A stretch of 64,000 nucleotides of DNA from NCBI RefSeq assembly GCF_022812285.1, contig NZ_CP093300.1, forward strand, positions 3,410,001-3,474,000. The letters are read 5' to 3'. Source of the stretch: Alkalihalobacillus sp. LMS39 (lineage in GTDB: Bacteria; Bacillota; Bacilli; Bacillales; Bacillaceae_F). Below the pieces are notes generated by a model. The model was not told the DNA's origin and made no database searches. It was given only the letters and a program-made list of their open reading frames with translations. This document shows, one piece after another, positions 42,096-53,142 of the stretch; positions within the stretch are counted from its first letter, which is position 1, and each line of letters opens with the position of its first letter. A program made the translations under genes and the position numbers.

Positions 42096-43196
42096 TTATA
42101 TCCTCGAATACCGACTAATGTTAAGTAACACACCGATAGCCACCAACATTAATGTTAATGAAGAACCACCGTAACTTAGAAATGGCAACGTTATCCCCGT
42201 TACCGGCATGAGTCCTGTTACTACCCCTATATTAATCATAACTTGGATGGCTACCATTCCAATGATTCCAACCGCTAGTAAGCTCCCAAACAAATCTTGT
42301 GCCCCTAAGGCAATTCGAATTCCACGCCAAAGCATGATACCAAATAAGAAGATAACAAACGCTCCACCTAAAAAACCAAGTTCTTCGGATAAAATAGCAA
42401 AAATAAAATCTGTCTGTGGTTCAGGTAAATAAAAATATTTTTGTCTACTTTCACCTAACCCCAATCCGAGCAAGCCACCTGGTCCGATAGCATACAATGA
42501 TTGTATGATTTGAAATCCACTTCCAAGAGGGTCAGACCATGGATCGAGAAAGGATGTAATTCGTTTCATCCGATAAGGAGCAGAAATAATGAGACCTACT
42601 AAACCAATGACTCCGACTAGGGCCAATCCCATAAAATGAGAAATTCGGGCACCCGCAACAAAAATCATAATGACACATGTACCGACCATTACTGCCCCGG
42701 TCCCTAAATCAGGTTGGAGCATAATCATCCCAAATGCAACCAATACCAAGGATAACGAAGGTAATAATCCCTTTTTAAAAGACGTGATTTTCTTTTGATT
42801 TTCGGATAAATATTTGGCTAAAAATGCGATCATCGCCAATTTCATAAATTCCGACGGTTGAATGGAAAAGGCTCCAACGCCCAACCAGCTCCTTGCTCCA
42901 CCACGAACAAGCCCAACTCCAGGAATTAATACGACGATAAGTAAAATAAAACAAATGATAAGCAATAGCTGCGACCATCTTCTCCAAGTCCAATATTCAA
43001 TGTTCATTATAAAGATCATCGCTACTACTCCAGCACCAGCAAAAAAGATTTGACGCTTCGCAAAGAAAAATGAATCATCAAATTTATATTGCGCCCATGC
43101 TGCGCTTGCACTATAGACCATGATGATTCCTATAGTGAGCAATGCAATTGTTGCAAAAAGTAAAATATAATCTGGGGACGTTTTGCTTTTGACCAC
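42096..43196 (-). CDS. spoVE: SEDS-family glycosyltransferase SpoVE
   Basis: SEDS peptidoglycan polymerase needed for spore cortex, working with SpoVD. The 366-residue, multi-membrane-segment protein has FSIQPSEFMKLAMIAF, IMLQPDLGTGAVMVG, GFQIIQSLYAIGPGG, and GITLPFLSYGGSSLTLM. It is closer to SpoVE than FtsW by context (between murD and murG). I chose GTG at 43194-43196 because GAGGTG lies six bases upstream and the length matches the B. subtilis protein; a GTG three codons earlier overlaps that site. Confidence 0.92.
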   Translation of the reverse strand: MVKSKTSPDYILLFATIALLTIGIIMVYSASAAWAQYKFDDSFFFAKRQIFFAGAGVVAMIFIMNIEYWTWRRWSQLLLIICFILLIVVLIPGVGLVRGGARSWLGVGAFSIQPSEFMKLAMIAFLAKYLSENQKKITSFKKGLLPSLSLVLVAFGMIMLQPDLGTGAVMVGTCVIMIFVAGARISHFMGLALVGVIGLVGLIISAPYRMKRITSFLDPWSDPLGSGFQIIQSLYAIGPGGLLGLGLGESRQKYFYLPEPQTDFIFAILSEELGFLGGAFVIFLFGIMLWRGIRIALGAQDLFGSLLAVGIIGMVAIQVMINIGVVTGLMPVTGITLPFLSYGGSSLTLMLVAIGVLLNISRYSRI

Positions 43197-43268
43197 TCCA
43201 CACACCTCACGGTAAAAGTTCGTACAACCTTTACCTATACATATGCAATAGGTACGTGGAACATGTCC

Positions 43269-44627
43269 TTATTGTCCTTTTAAATTTTGAACAGTGGCAA
43301 TAAAAGAGTCTCCTCTTTCTTCAAACGTTTTATACTGGTCCCAACTAGCACATGCAGGTGATAACAGGATGATGTCTCCTTCATCTGAAACATCATACGC
43401 TAGCGGAACCCCATCTTCTACTCTTTCTGCTTTCTTTATAATAGCCACCCCGGCTTCAATTGCCGCTTTGACTATTTTCTCTTGTGTTTGTCCAAACGCA
43501 ATAACGGCTTTTACCTTTTTGAGCGCAGGGACAAGCTCATCAAACTCATTTCCACGGTCAAGCCCTCCCGCTAATAAAATAACAGGATTAGTAAAAGCAG
43601 AAATCGCCGCATTGGCAGCAAGAATGTTTGTCGCCTTCGAATCATTATAAAACCGTCGACCGTTTATCGCTTCAACATATTGAACACGATGCTTCACACC
43701 AGTAAATGTTTGTAATACGGATTGAATTTGTTCTGTTTTGGCACCCATTACTTTTGTAGCACAAATCGCCGCCAATATGTTTTCTAAATTATGTTTTCCT
43801 GGAAGCGCAATATCATTGACATCTATAATCTTTTCATCTTGGAAATAAATCGCTCCGGCTTTTATGTAACCACCTGTTTTTTGTTCTGTTTTCGTTGAGA
43901 ATGGAATTTTTATCCCTTTGGCTCGTTCAGAAAGCGAAAGAACGCAAGGGTCATCAACATTCACAACATGATAGTCTTCATCGGTTAAGTTTGAAAAGAT
44001 TTTCGCCTTTGCCTGTCCATACTTTTCTTTTGTACCATGGTAGTCCAAATGGGCATCAAATAAATTTAATAATACCGCTACTTTTGGATGAAATGTCTCA
44101 GTTCCTTGCAATTGAAAGCTTGAAAGTTCTGTAACAATAATATTGTCAGTCGTTGCATGTTGCACAACTTCACATGCGACCGTTCCAATATTACCTGCTA
44201 CAAGTGGAATTTTTTCACTTTCTTTTAACATTTCTACAGCTAACGTCGTTGTTGTTGTTTTTCCATTCGATCCCGTGATCGCAATAAGCGGCGCTTCTGA
44301 TAAACGAGAAGCTAATTCTACTTCCGTTACGACAGAAATCCCACGTCGAACAGCCTCTTTAATAAGAGGATTCGAATATGGGATACCTGGGTTTTTCACG
44401 ATAAAATCAACAGGCTCATCCAATAATGACAATGGATGAGCTCCGCATATAACGCGAACACCAATTTCTTCTAATTGTCTTGCCTCAGGATTCTCTTCAA
44501 GTGGCTTCGCATCATTTACTGTGATAGTTGCACCAAGTTGATACAGTAATCGACTCGCTGCAAATCCACTTTTCGCTAATCCTATAATTAATATATGTTG
44601 ATTTTTAAATTGATGGATATCCTTCAT
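43269..44627 (-). CDS. murD: UDP-MurNAc-L-alanine:D-glutamate ligase
   Basis: Adds D-glutamate to UDP-MurNAc-L-Ala. The 452-residue Mur ligase has the ATP loop [27 protein letters not shown], the NDSKATN motif in GRRFYNDSKATNILA, and LLAGGLDRGNEFDEL. Its ATG is the base next to the mraY stop, with no gap, which points to translational coupling within murE-murF-mraY-murD-spoVE. Confidence 0.97.
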   Translation of the reverse strand: MKDIHQFKNQHILIIGLAKSGFAASRLLYQLGATITVNDAKPLEENPEARQLEEIGVRVICGAHPLSLLDEPVDFIVKNPGIPYSNPLIKEAVRRGISVVTEVELASRLSEAPLIAITGSNGKTTTTTLAVEMLKESEKIPLVAGNIGTVACEVVQHATTDNIIVTELSSFQLQGTETFHPKVAVLLNLFDAHLDYHGTKEKYGQAKAKIFSNLTDEDYHVVNVDDPCVLSLSERAKGIKIPFSTKTEQKTGGYIKAGAIYFQDEKIIDVNDIALPGKHNLENILAAICATKVMGAKTEQIQSVLQTFTGVKHRVQYVEAINGRRFYNDSKATNILAANAAISAFTNPVILLAGGLDRGNEFDELVPALKKVKAVIAFGQTQEKIVKAAIEAGVAIIKKAERVEDGVPLAYDVSDEGDIILLSPACASWDQYKTFEERGDSFIATVQNLKGQ

Positions 44628-45602
44628 TTACACCCACACCTCTAAGTAAATTCCTAATATTGCAAATAACATTCCGACTAACCAAAATGTTACAACCACT
44701 CGCCATTCTGACCATCCAGACAACTCATAATGATGGTGGAGTGGACTCATTTTAAAGATTCGTTTTCCTCTCGTTTTAAAGGAGATAACTTGAATTATAA
44801 CAGATAGTGTCTCGATTACAAAAACACCACCGATAATGACAAGTAAAATTTCAAGCTGGGTTAATATGGCAACAGCGGCAATCGCTCCTCCTAATGCTAA
44901 TGAACCTGTATCTCCCATAAAAACCTTGGCTGGGTGGGCGTTAAAAACAAGAAATCCGAGAACTGCTCCAACAACGGCCGCACAAAATATTGCCACATCA
45001 TACATTTCTGCATACCATGCGAGAATAGCAAACGCTCCAAATGCAATAGCCCCTGTTCCTGCTAGCAAACCATCTAATCCATCTGTTAAATTCACGGCAT
45101 TCGATGCTCCAACTAACATCACAATAATAAGAGGTAAATATAACCAACCAATATCAATTGCCCATGTTGTCGCAGGAATGGAAATTTCTGTAGAAAACCC
45201 GAGTCGCTGTAATGAGATGTAAAAAACAACAGCAATTAATAATTGAGCGACTAGCTTTTGTTTTGAAGTTAAACCAAGATTCCGTTTTTTAGCAACCTTA
45301 ATAAAATCATCTAAAAACCCAATAAGACCATATCCTACAGTCACAAATAGTAACAATAATATTTCGGGAGAGAACGTAAAAAACTTCGCAATGATAATAA
45401 TTGTACTAATAATAATCGATAATAAAATCATAACGCCACCCATTGTAGGTGTACCACTTTTTTTCTGATGTGATTGTGGACCTTCTTCTCGTATACTTTG
45501 ACCAAATTTTAACCTTCGTAAAAAAGGAATAAGTATTGGCGATAGTAGAACGGCAATGAGAAACGATGCGATAAGTGTAAATAATAATACTTGTTCCAAC
45601 AT
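44628..45602 (-). CDS. mraY: Phospho-N-acetylmuramoyl-pentapeptide transferase MraY
   Basis: Transfers phospho-MurNAc-pentapeptide to undecaprenyl phosphate to make lipid I. The 324-residue membrane protein has ten or so hydrophobic segments, [40 protein letters not shown]-type loop (seen as [14 protein letters not shown]), [12 protein letters not shown] and the MraY His-rich motif [20 protein letters not shown] precedes the ATG. Confidence 0.97.
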   Translation of the reverse strand: MLEQVLLFTLIASFLIAVLLSPILIPFLRRLKFGQSIREEGPQSHQKKSGTPTMGGVMILLSIIISTIIIIAKFFTFSPEILLLLFVTVGYGLIGFLDDFIKVAKKRNLGLTSKQKLVAQLLIAVVFYISLQRLGFSTEISIPATTWAIDIGWLYLPLIIVMLVGASNAVNLTDGLDGLLAGTGAIAFGAFAILAWYAEMYDVAIFCAAVVGAVLGFLVFNAHPAKVFMGDTGSLALGGAIAAVAILTQLEILLVIIGGVFVIETLSVIIQVISFKTRGKRIFKMSPLHHHYELSGWSEWRVVVTFWLVGMLFAILGIYLEVWV

Positions 45603-45620
45603 ACTGTCATTGCCTCCTTC

Positions 45621-46976
45621 CTAAGAAATTAATTGTTCAACAACAGTCTCTAATTTCATTCCTCGTGATGCCTTAACGAGCACAATTGTTTTCTCGTCCA
45701 GCAAAGGGAGAATCTCGTTAATGACATCCTCTTTATTTTCAAACGATTTTACAACCATTGTATTGTCTGAGTTCTTTTGTAATTCATCATATATCCATTT
45801 TCCTTTACTTCCTACAGTGAAAACATGTGTAATTGGTTGTTCGACAGCTGAAGCGACAGAGCGATGCAATACTTCTTCATCTGGCCCTAATTCATAAATA
45901 TCACCAAGAACCACTATTTTTTTCCCATACGGAAGTTCTTTTACTACATCAATTGCCGCTCTCATAGAAGTCGGACTAGCATTATAGGCATCATTAATGA
46001 TGACACTGTTTGATTTTCCTTGTTTTTTTTCTAACCTCATACTCGTTAATGCAATTTGGTGAAGACCTTCGTTAATGCTTTCTTCTTTTACATTTAATAA
46101 TTTTGCAATGATAACGGCATAAGCCGCATTATGAACATTATGCTTTCCTAATAAAGGCAACGAGTATTGAAAAGTAGAATCTTGTAATCGGAACGTAAAT
46201 CCATTATCATCACCCTCGTATTCTACAATCGTCACATCATTTTTTTCACTAAATCCACATGTGATAGTCTCGTCTGTCATATAAGGTACAAGTAGAGGCT
46301 CATCTCCATCAATGACAACTTTTCCGTTATTGCGAAGGCCTTCTACGATTTCCATTTTTGCTTTTGCTATCGCTTCTCTACTTCCAAGCTGTTCGATATG
46401 TGATTCTCCTATATTGGTTACAACAGCAAAATGAGGTTCGGCTATTTCACTTAAAAGTGCAATTTCTCGAAGCTCACTCATCCCCAATTCGAGAATAAGC
46501 ACTTCACAAGAAGCTGGCATCGCTAACACGGTTAAGGGTAATCCAATCTCATTATTAAAATTACCATTCGTTTTATGGGTAGCATATGTCGTTGATAAAA
46601 CTGCTGCAATAATATCTTTTGTCGTTGTTTTCCCGTTGCTACCGGTCACACCAATAACGGTCGGTTGTATTTGTTCCAAATAAACTTTAGCCAGTTGTTG
46701 TAAAGCTACTAACGTATCTTGGACAAAAAATAATTGAAACTGGTCCGGTATTTCCCGAGGAATTTGTTTACCTTCCTCCCAAATGGCAGCAGTTGCTCCA
46801 TTTTTAATGGCATCTAAAAGAAACTTATGGCCATCAAACCTTTCACCTACAAGAGGAATGAATAACCCATTTTTCATCTCTTGTCGACTATCTGTAAATA
46901 CACCTGAAAATTGTTGTTCAGCTTCTACATTAGAATGCAAGCTAATTTTTCTAACTATCTTTCCCGTAATGCTCAT
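45621..46976 (-). CDS. murF: UDP-MurNAc-tripeptide:D-alanyl-D-alanine ligase
   Basis: Adds D-Ala-D-Ala, finishing the cytoplasmic UDP-MurNAc-pentapeptide. The 451-residue Mur ligase shows [17 protein letters not shown], the MurF-specific [32 protein letters not shown] and [15 protein letters not shown]. It overlaps murE by four bases. In B. subtilis murF lies elsewhere, with ddl, so its presence in this cluster is a difference in gene order shared with many other bacteria. Confidence 0.96.
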   Translation of the reverse strand: MSITGKIVRKISLHSNVEAEQQFSGVFTDSRQEMKNGLFIPLVGERFDGHKFLLDAIKNGATAAIWEEGKQIPREIPDQFQLFFVQDTLVALQQLAKVYLEQIQPTVIGVTGSNGKTTTKDIIAAVLSTTYATHKTNGNFNNEIGLPLTVLAMPASCEVLILELGMSELREIALLSEIAEPHFAVVTNIGESHIEQLGSREAIAKAKMEIVEGLRNNGKVVIDGDEPLLVPYMTDETITCGFSEKNDVTIVEYEGDDNGFTFRLQDSTFQYSLPLLGKHNVHNAAYAVIIAKLLNVKEESINEGLHQIALTSMRLEKKQGKSNSVIINDAYNASPTSMRAAIDVVKELPYGKKIVVLGDIYELGPDEEVLHRSVASAVEQPITHVFTVGSKGKWIYDELQKNSDNTMVVKSFENKEDVINEILPLLDEKTIVLVKASRGMKLETVVEQLIS

Positions 46977-48439
46977 TCCAAGACTCTCCTTATCGCTTCT
47001 TTTGCCACGATTCTATCGTCAAATTCATATGTTGTTGCACCGATAATTTGGTAGGTTTCATGACCTTTCCCCGCAATAATAACTACATCTTCTTTTTTCG
47101 CTTTTTGAATCGTTGTTTCAATTGCCTTTTTTCTATCGAGAACAACGTGATAGTCTCGTCCTTCTACTCCAGCTTTCATATCATCGATAATTGCAATCGG
47201 ATCTTCGCTTCTAGGGTTGTCTGAAGTAAAAATCGCATAGTCAGCCCAATCTACAGCAATTTTTGCCATCAATGGTCGCTTTGTTCGATCACGATCTCCA
47301 CCGCATCCTACAATACACCATACATCCCCTTTTGCAAACTCCTTTATTGTCTTTAATACATTTTTTAAACTGTCTGCTGTATGGGCATAATCAACAATAA
47401 CCGAAAAAGGCTGACCCGCATCTACAAGTTCAAATCGACCAGGGACTCCTTCTATTTGTTCAATACTCTCTACAATCGTATCCAATTTAATTCCAAGCGC
47501 TACACTCGTAGAAACTGCAGCTAGAACGTTATAAACACTAAACATTCCAACTAATTTCATCGATACGTCTGAAGAACCAACAGGGGTTTTTAAATTAAAA
47601 TGTGTCCCCGACGTTTTCATAGAAATCGAATGGGCCATCACATCACTTTGTTGTTTAATGCCATATGTAATCACTTGTGCAGCTGTCATTCGCTTATATT
47701 GATTTGTAGCAGGGTCATCCTCATTTAATACCGCCACTTTTCTCGTGTCTTTATCATAACGGTTTCCAAGTTGAGAAAAAAGCAAACCTTTCGCTTGCTT
47801 ATACTTTTCCATTGTTTCATGATAATCAAGATGGTCAGGGGTTAAATTTGTAAATACACCAATATCAAAATTACTTCCTCTAACTCTTCCTAAATCAAGG
47901 GCATGGGAGGATACTTCCATTATGGCAACTTCTACTTCATTCGATACCATCTGAGCAAAGGTTCTTTGTAACTCTAATGATTCAGGCGTTGTATTTTGGG
48001 TCTCATATGTTACTTCTCCAATTTTCTTATACATTGTACCGATTAACCCTGTTTTTCTTTTCGCATTTTGAACCATTTTTTCAATAATATGTGTAGTTGT
48101 CGTTTTTCCGTTTGTCCCGGTGACTCCAATTAACGTTAATTGATTTGTTGGGTAGTGAAAAAAATGATTGGCGATAACAGCAAGGGCCAATGATGTATCT
48201 TTTACAACAATGACCGGAACAGAAACATGAATCGCCCGTTCGGATAAAATCGCTACTGCTCCTTTATTAATGGCTTCATCTATATAATCATGACCATCCA
48301 CATGAAATCCTTTTAAACAAACAAATAAACTGCCTTGCTTTACTGATCTAGAATCCATTTCAATCGAAGTTATATTTGGGTTCTCATCACCTATTTTTTC
48401 AACATGTAACAATGGCTCAATTACTTGATTCAAGTTCAT
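46973..48439 (-). CDS. murE: UDP-MurNAc-tripeptide synthetase, meso-diaminopimelate type
   Basis: Adds the third residue of the stem peptide. The 488-residue product has [32 protein letters not shown], and the specificity motif DNPR in [11 protein letters not shown], which in the family marks meso-diaminopimelate rather than lysine. The ATG at 48437-48439 follows GAGGG; an upstream reading of 11 codons is rejected. It starts the mur sub-operon after a terminator (48595-48628). Confidence 0.97.
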   Translation of the reverse strand: MNLNQVIEPLLHVEKIGDENPNITSIEMDSRSVKQGSLFVCLKGFHVDGHDYIDEAINKGAVAILSERAIHVSVPVIVVKDTSLALAVIANHFFHYPTNQLTLIGVTGTNGKTTTTHIIEKMVQNAKRKTGLIGTMYKKIGEVTYETQNTTPESLELQRTFAQMVSNEVEVAIMEVSSHALDLGRVRGSNFDIGVFTNLTPDHLDYHETMEKYKQAKGLLFSQLGNRYDKDTRKVAVLNEDDPATNQYKRMTAAQVITYGIKQQSDVMAHSISMKTSGTHFNLKTPVGSSDVSMKLVGMFSVYNVLAAVSTSVALGIKLDTIVESIEQIEGVPGRFELVDAGQPFSVIVDYAHTADSLKNVLKTIKEFAKGDVWCIVGCGGDRDRTKRPLMAKIAVDWADYAIFTSDNPRSEDPIAIIDDMKAGVEGRDYHVVLDRKKAIETTIQKAKKEDVVIIAGKGHETYQIIGATTYEFDDRIVAKEAIRRVLE

Positions 48440-48594
48440 CTGAAATCCCTCACTTCTTATGATAATCACCATATTATAGTATCAATGAAGCTTGCCACAC
48501 TAGATTAAGAGTGCTTTGAAGCATGACTGATAGTTCTACATATGTATGTCTAAACTAGTCACATAAGAAGTTTTCAGCAAAAAATACATAAAAT

Positions 48595-48628
48595 AATACC
48601 TCCTCCCCATAGAAAAGGAGGAGGTATT
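48595..48628 (-). terminator. Terminator between spoVD and murE
   Basis: A perfect 12-bp stem AATACCTCCTCC with its complement, 10-base loop, followed by TTATTTTA on the minus strand, 22 bases past the spoVD stop. The rest of 48440-48594 shows no gene. Confidence 0.85.
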
Positions 48629-48649
48629 TCACTTTTTTATAGGTCTATT

Positions 48650-50584
48650 TTAGTCGTTTGTTTCTTTTTTGTCACCCATATAAAGTCTTATTGTTGAACC
48701 CGTATTTACTTTCATTCCTGGTTCTGGAGACTGAGCCAACACTTCCGGTCCTTCTCCCGACGTATCAAGTCTTAATTCATAATAAGCTTGATTGATTTCG
48801 TTAACCGTTAAGCCAACTAAATCAGGAACTTCGATTAAAGGCTCATCATTCCATGCTAATTCTTTTTCAATTTGGTCTTTGCGTTTTTCCACCCCAATCG
48901 CTCGTAAACTATCTTCCATCATCTTACCAACTATAGGAGCTGCAACAATCCCACCGAATTGTAACGTATCTTTCGGATTATCAATCGCAACGTAAATAAC
49001 AAGTTGTGGGTCGTCAGCTGGTGCAAATCCGATAAATGACACAATATGATTATTTTCTAAATACCGACCATCTTTTGCTTTCTGTGCTGTCCCTGTTTTC
49101 CCTCCAACTCGGTATCCATCAACATATGCACCTTTTCCTGTTCCTAGTGCTACAACACTTTCTAATGCATGACGAATTTGATTCGACGTATCTTCTGATA
49201 TTACTCTTCGTTTGACTATAGGTGTTTGACTGCTATACACTTCTCCTGTATCTTTATCAACCCACTCTTTTGCTAAAAATGGTTGATATAAATATCCACC
49301 ATTAATCGCTGCTGAAACTGCTGTGACTTGCTGAAGCGGTGTAACAGCTACACCTTGACCAAAAGCAGTTGTAGCTAGCTCTAGCGGACCAACATTATCA
49401 CGGTTAAATAGAATCCCTGTCCCTTCCCCTTGAAGGTCGATCCCCGTTTTTTTACCGAAACCAAACGACTCAATATAATCAAATAAGCGATCTGTTCCAA
49501 GCCTCTCTCCTAATTCAACAAAACCAGGGTTACATGAATTTTGAACAACTTCTAAAAATGTTTGATGACCATGGCCACCTTTTTTCCAACACCTTAATTT
49601 ACGTCCGGCTACCTCGATATGTCCTGGGTCATTAAATGTATCTTTTTCTAAGTTCACTTCATTTTCTTCTAATGCTGCAGCTAACGTTATAATTTTAAAT
49701 GTCGAACCTGGCTCATATTGCATCCATACAGGTTTATTTTGATTGTAAATTTCAGGAGGCACCTCTCTAAAATTTTCAGGGTCATAATCTGGTCGACTCG
49801 ACATCGCTAATATTTCTCCTGTGTTCGGATCCATTGCGATGGCGATGGCACCATCTGGATTATATGTTGCCTCTGCAATATCCAATTCTCTTTCGATGAT
49901 CGTTTGAATTCGACTGTCAATCGTTAGTCTTAAATCCAAACCATCAATAGGAGGTGTATATTCATCTGCTAAATCCGGAAGTCGTTTTCCTTTAGCATCT
50001 GAAAAAAATGAAACTCTCCCTTTTTCACCACTTAAGTTTTCATCATAGTACAACTCAAGTCCAGTAAGTCCTTGATTATCAATTCCAGCAAACCCTAATA
50101 CGTGTGAAAGATAAGATCCGAATGGATAATGGCGTTTACTATCTTCTGCAATATACACCCCATTCAACCCTAGCTTCCGTACTTCATTTGCTTTTTCTTT
50201 TGATATTTTGCGACCTTCAGGATTTATCCTCACGATCGACTCCTGTTTTGTCACAAGTTCATAAGCTTTTTTGTGGTCCATATTTAGTGCAGCTGCTAAT
50301 TGTTCCGCCGTGTCACTTGGATTTTTTACTTGTCTTGGAACAACAAGTATGGAAGGCGCGCTAACATTTGTCGCTAACACTACATCATTTCTGTCTAGAA
50401 TTTCTCCCCTCATCGCTTCAAACGGGATATCTCGACTCCAAGAGTCCTCCGCTCTATCTGTGAGCCAATCACCTAAAGCAAATTGAACATATCCTAGTCG
50501 TACCGCAATTATAAAAAAGATAAGCAAACCAAATCCTAACACTAACACTAACCGTTTTCGTACAGTGACATTTGACACTCGCAC
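48650..50584 (-). CDS. spoVD: Class B penicillin-binding protein SpoVD
   Basis: Sporulation-specific transpeptidase for cortex peptidoglycan, the partner of SpoVE. The 644-residue product has a cytoplasmic start VRVSNVTVRKRL, one membrane anchor (LVLVLGFGLLIFFIIAVRLG), a PBP dimerisation domain, the transpeptidase motifs EPGSTFKI (SxxK), NSCNPG (SxN) and GGKTGTAQ (KTG), and one C-terminal PASTA domain (EVPDLVGLTVNEINQ). The start is GTG at 50582-50584 with GGGGTG upstream, matching the B. subtilis N-terminus. Confidence 0.95.
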   Translation of the reverse strand: MRVSNVTVRKRLVLVLGFGLLIFFIIAVRLGYVQFALGDWLTDRAEDSWSRDIPFEAMRGEILDRNDVVLATNVSAPSILVVPRQVKNPSDTAEQLAAALNMDHKKAYELVTKQESIVRINPEGRKISKEKANEVRKLGLNGVYIAEDSKRHYPFGSYLSHVLGFAGIDNQGLTGLELYYDENLSGEKGRVSFFSDAKGKRLPDLADEYTPPIDGLDLRLTIDSRIQTIIERELDIAEATYNPDGAIAIAMDPNTGEILAMSSRPDYDPENFREVPPEIYNQNKPVWMQYEPGSTFKIITLAAALEENEVNLEKDTFNDPGHIEVAGRKLRCWKKGGHGHQTFLEVVQNSCNPGFVELGERLGTDRLFDYIESFGFGKKTGIDLQGEGTGILFNRDNVGPLELATTAFGQGVAVTPLQQVTAVSAAINGGYLYQPFLAKEWVDKDTGEVYSSQTPIVKRRVISEDTSNQIRHALESVVALGTGKGAYVDGYRVGGKTGTAQKAKDGRYLENNHIVSFIGFAPADDPQLVIYVAIDNPKDTLQFGGIVAAPIVGKMMEDSLRAIGVEKRKDQIEKELAWNDEPLIEVPDLVGLTVNEINQAYYELRLDTSGEGPEVLAQSPEPGMKVNTGSTIRLYMGDKKETND

Positions 50585-50636
50585 CGACTTCACCCCAAAT
50601 TTCAGTTGTAAGTCCGTATTCAACGAATACAAAGCT

Positions 50637-50683
50637 TGTTCTACTATATGCTTGTACGAATGACATTAGAACAGCCTGTACGA
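50637..50683 (-). repeat. Short direct and inverted repeats between pbpB and spoVD
   Basis: Plus strand TGTTCTA (50637-50643) and TAGAACA (50667-50673) are inverted. GCTTGTACGA (50650-50659) and GCCTGTACGA (50674-50683) are a direct repeat with one change, 24 bases apart. The role is unknown; it could be a regulatory site for spoVD, which needs its own sporulation promoter. Confidence 0.45.
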
Positions 50684-50691
50684 GTGAAATA

Positions 50692-52896
50692 TTATTCAGT
50701 TTCTTCTTCTCCAAGCTCATTTTCTTGTTCGTCTATCATTTCATTAGACGATCCCAACTCATTTTTCTCTTTTGGGCTTACTAATTCAACATGCAAATAA
50801 TCCCCTTCACGAACAGTACTACCTTGTTTCACACTTTGAACAACTGCAAATCCAGCTCCATCCATTGATGTTTGTAATTGTAGAGCTTTTGATAGTTTCA
50901 TCACATCTCGGAAAGACCATCCAATGATGTCTGGCATCGCAAAATGTTCTCCATCTGTTCGTAATATGACTCGCTCTCCTGCAAAGAGGTGACGATTTTC
51001 AAATGGCTGTTGAGCGACTATCGTCTTTCCAGAACCGACAACTATCACATCAAGACCTTGATCTTTCAATTGTTTTTCGACTTCTTTAACCGTCTTCCCT
51101 TCATAATTTTGAAGTTGAAAACCTGATTGTTCAGCTTGTTCCGTTATTTCTTCCATAGAAGGTGTAATATTTAAATATTGTAAGCTATGTTTCATAACAG
51201 AGTTAAAAATCATAGAAACAGGTGCAGAGCCACGCTCAACGGAGGATTTCAATTTTGGTCGATCTACCGCCACATATACAATTACGCTCGGGTCATCTTT
51301 CGGGGCCATCCCTAAAAAGGAAAAAACATTGACCCCATCCCCTTTTAAATACCCTCCATTTACCGGGTCAGGAATTTGCGCTGTACCTGTTTTCCCAACC
51401 ACATCAAAACCTTCAATATAATATGGTCGACCAGTCCCTGCCGACTCCGTAACGACAGTTTCCATTAAGTCACGAACTTGTTTTGCCGTTTCTTTACTAA
51501 TCGGCTCTCCAACGACTTCCGGCTCATTTTCCCTAACCACTTTACCTGTTTCAGGATTCACAATTTTATCAACAATATAAGGTTTCATCATTTTGCCGTC
51601 ATTGGCAATTGCTGTTGCTGCTTGAATTTGTTGAATCGGCGTGACAGCAGAACCTTGTCCAAACGACGTCGTAGCCGTATTGATTTTAGTTGGTTGCGCA
51701 ATTAAACTATCTACTTCATTTGGTAAATCTATACCTGTTGGTTCAGTAAATCCAAATCTTTCAATATACTCAAATAACTTATCTGTCCCTAAATGGTCGA
51801 CACCTATTCGGATAAACGCGGCATTTGATGATCGCTGAAATCCTTCATCATATGTAATCGTTCCCCAGCCTCGACCTTCATTATGGTCCGAAATTCTTGC
51901 GCTACCTACTTGAGTAGTTCCAGATTGAAAATATGCATTTCCATCATACACACCTTCTTCAATCGCAGCTGCTAGGGTAAATACTTTCATTGTCGAACCT
52001 GGCTCAAATCTGTCTGAAACAGCATAATTTAAATAATTTGTTATTTGTTCATATTGATTCGGATTAAAACTAGGACGATTACTCATCGCTAAAATCTCTC
52101 CTGTTTTCGGATCGGCTACGATCGCAATCATTCTCTCAGGAGAATATTCACTCTCTACTTGTGTCATCACTTGTTCCAACGCCGTTTGAATATTTGAATC
52201 TAATGTTAAATAAATATCATCTCCATGTTTTGGAGGAGTAATATTTTCTTTTGGGTCAGGAAGTTTTATCCCGCGTACATCGGTTTTATATTCAATAAAC
52301 CCATCTTCTGGTCGTAAATATTCATCTAGACTTAATTCGAGTCCTAACCTAGAATTTTCCATATCTCTTTCTGTATACCCAATGACATGAGAGGCATATG
52401 TTTGTTTCGGGTAATACCGGCGTGGTTCTTCAGTAAAATGAATGCCTGGTAGTCCAAGTTCTTTAATTTGAGTCATTTTATCATGACTTAAATTTCTACC
52501 ACTCGGACCAAATTCCACTTGAAATTTATCACCTGTTAGTAACTCATATATTGTTTCTTCTGATAAATCGAGATGTCCCGCTAGTTTTTTCGCAGTTTTT
52601 TTAGGGTTTTCTACATAACTTGTTTGATCCTTGTTTAATACTGCAAAGACGGAATACGAACTAATTTCTTGAGCAAGGGCACTTCCATTTCGGTCATAAA
52701 TAGTCCCTCTTTCTCCATGAATCTTTGATTTTTTCGTCCATCTTTCCTCCGCCATGGCTTTTAGATCAACACCATTGACTTCGCTGTTAGCTTGAATATA
52801 CACCATTCTCCCTAAGAGAAGTGTAAATACAAAGACAAACAAAAACATAATGACGACAGCTCTCACATTCGTTATTGCGCGTTTGACTTCCATCAT
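50692..52896 (-). CDS. pbpB: Penicillin-binding protein 2B (FtsI homologue)
   Basis: Essential septal transpeptidase of the divisome. The 734-residue product has one membrane segment (VVIMFLFVFVFTLLLGRMVY), a dimerisation domain, transpeptidase motifs FEPGSTMKVF, RSSNAAF and VGKTGTAQ, and two C-terminal PASTA-like regions followed by a Glu-rich tail. The start is uncertain: two tandem ATGs at 52896-52891 follow a GGATGTGAG site, while a GTG 13 codons earlier (52935) has no ribosome site. The gap to ftsL holds a terminator, so pbpB-spoVD likely has its own promoter. Confidence 0.93.
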   Translation of the reverse strand: MMEVKRAITNVRAVVIMFLFVFVFTLLLGRMVYIQANSEVNGVDLKAMAEERWTKKSKIHGERGTIYDRNGSALAQEISSYSVFAVLNKDQTSYVENPKKTAKKLAGHLDLSEETIYELLTGDKFQVEFGPSGRNLSHDKMTQIKELGLPGIHFTEEPRRYYPKQTYASHVIGYTERDMENSRLGLELSLDEYLRPEDGFIEYKTDVRGIKLPDPKENITPPKHGDDIYLTLDSNIQTALEQVMTQVESEYSPERMIAIVADPKTGEILAMSNRPSFNPNQYEQITNYLNYAVSDRFEPGSTMKVFTLAAAIEEGVYDGNAYFQSGTTQVGSARISDHNEGRGWGTITYDEGFQRSSNAAFIRIGVDHLGTDKLFEYIERFGFTEPTGIDLPNEVDSLIAQPTKINTATTSFGQGSAVTPIQQIQAATAIANDGKMMKPYIVDKIVNPETGKVVRENEPEVVGEPISKETAKQVRDLMETVVTESAGTGRPYYIEGFDVVGKTGTAQIPDPVNGGYLKGDGVNVFSFLGMAPKDDPSVIVYVAVDRPKLKSSVERGSAPVSMIFNSVMKHSLQYLNITPSMEEITEQAEQSGFQLQNYEGKTVKEVEKQLKDQGLDVIVVGSGKTIVAQQPFENRHLFAGERVILRTDGEHFAMPDIIGWSFRDVMKLSKALQLQTSMDGAGFAVVQSVKQGSTVREGDYLHVELVSPKEKNELGSSNEMIDEQENELGEEETE

Positions 52897-53142
52897 TCTC
52901 ACATCCATTTGATATTGTTCATAAGTTGTTTTCACTTTATTGAAATGTAAGGATTCTTTGAATAAAACATTCTTTCACAAAAGTGATGATTGTTTCATTT
53001 TTTATTACAGCTATTTTCTTAGATTTTGTTGTTTAAAACGGTTCAAGAAAAAAATGACGTGTTCGGTCATTGCACTTCGATAAACAAAATTCCAGAGCAA
53101 CAAATGATACGTAATCAATCTTATAACAAGAGACAAAGGTAG

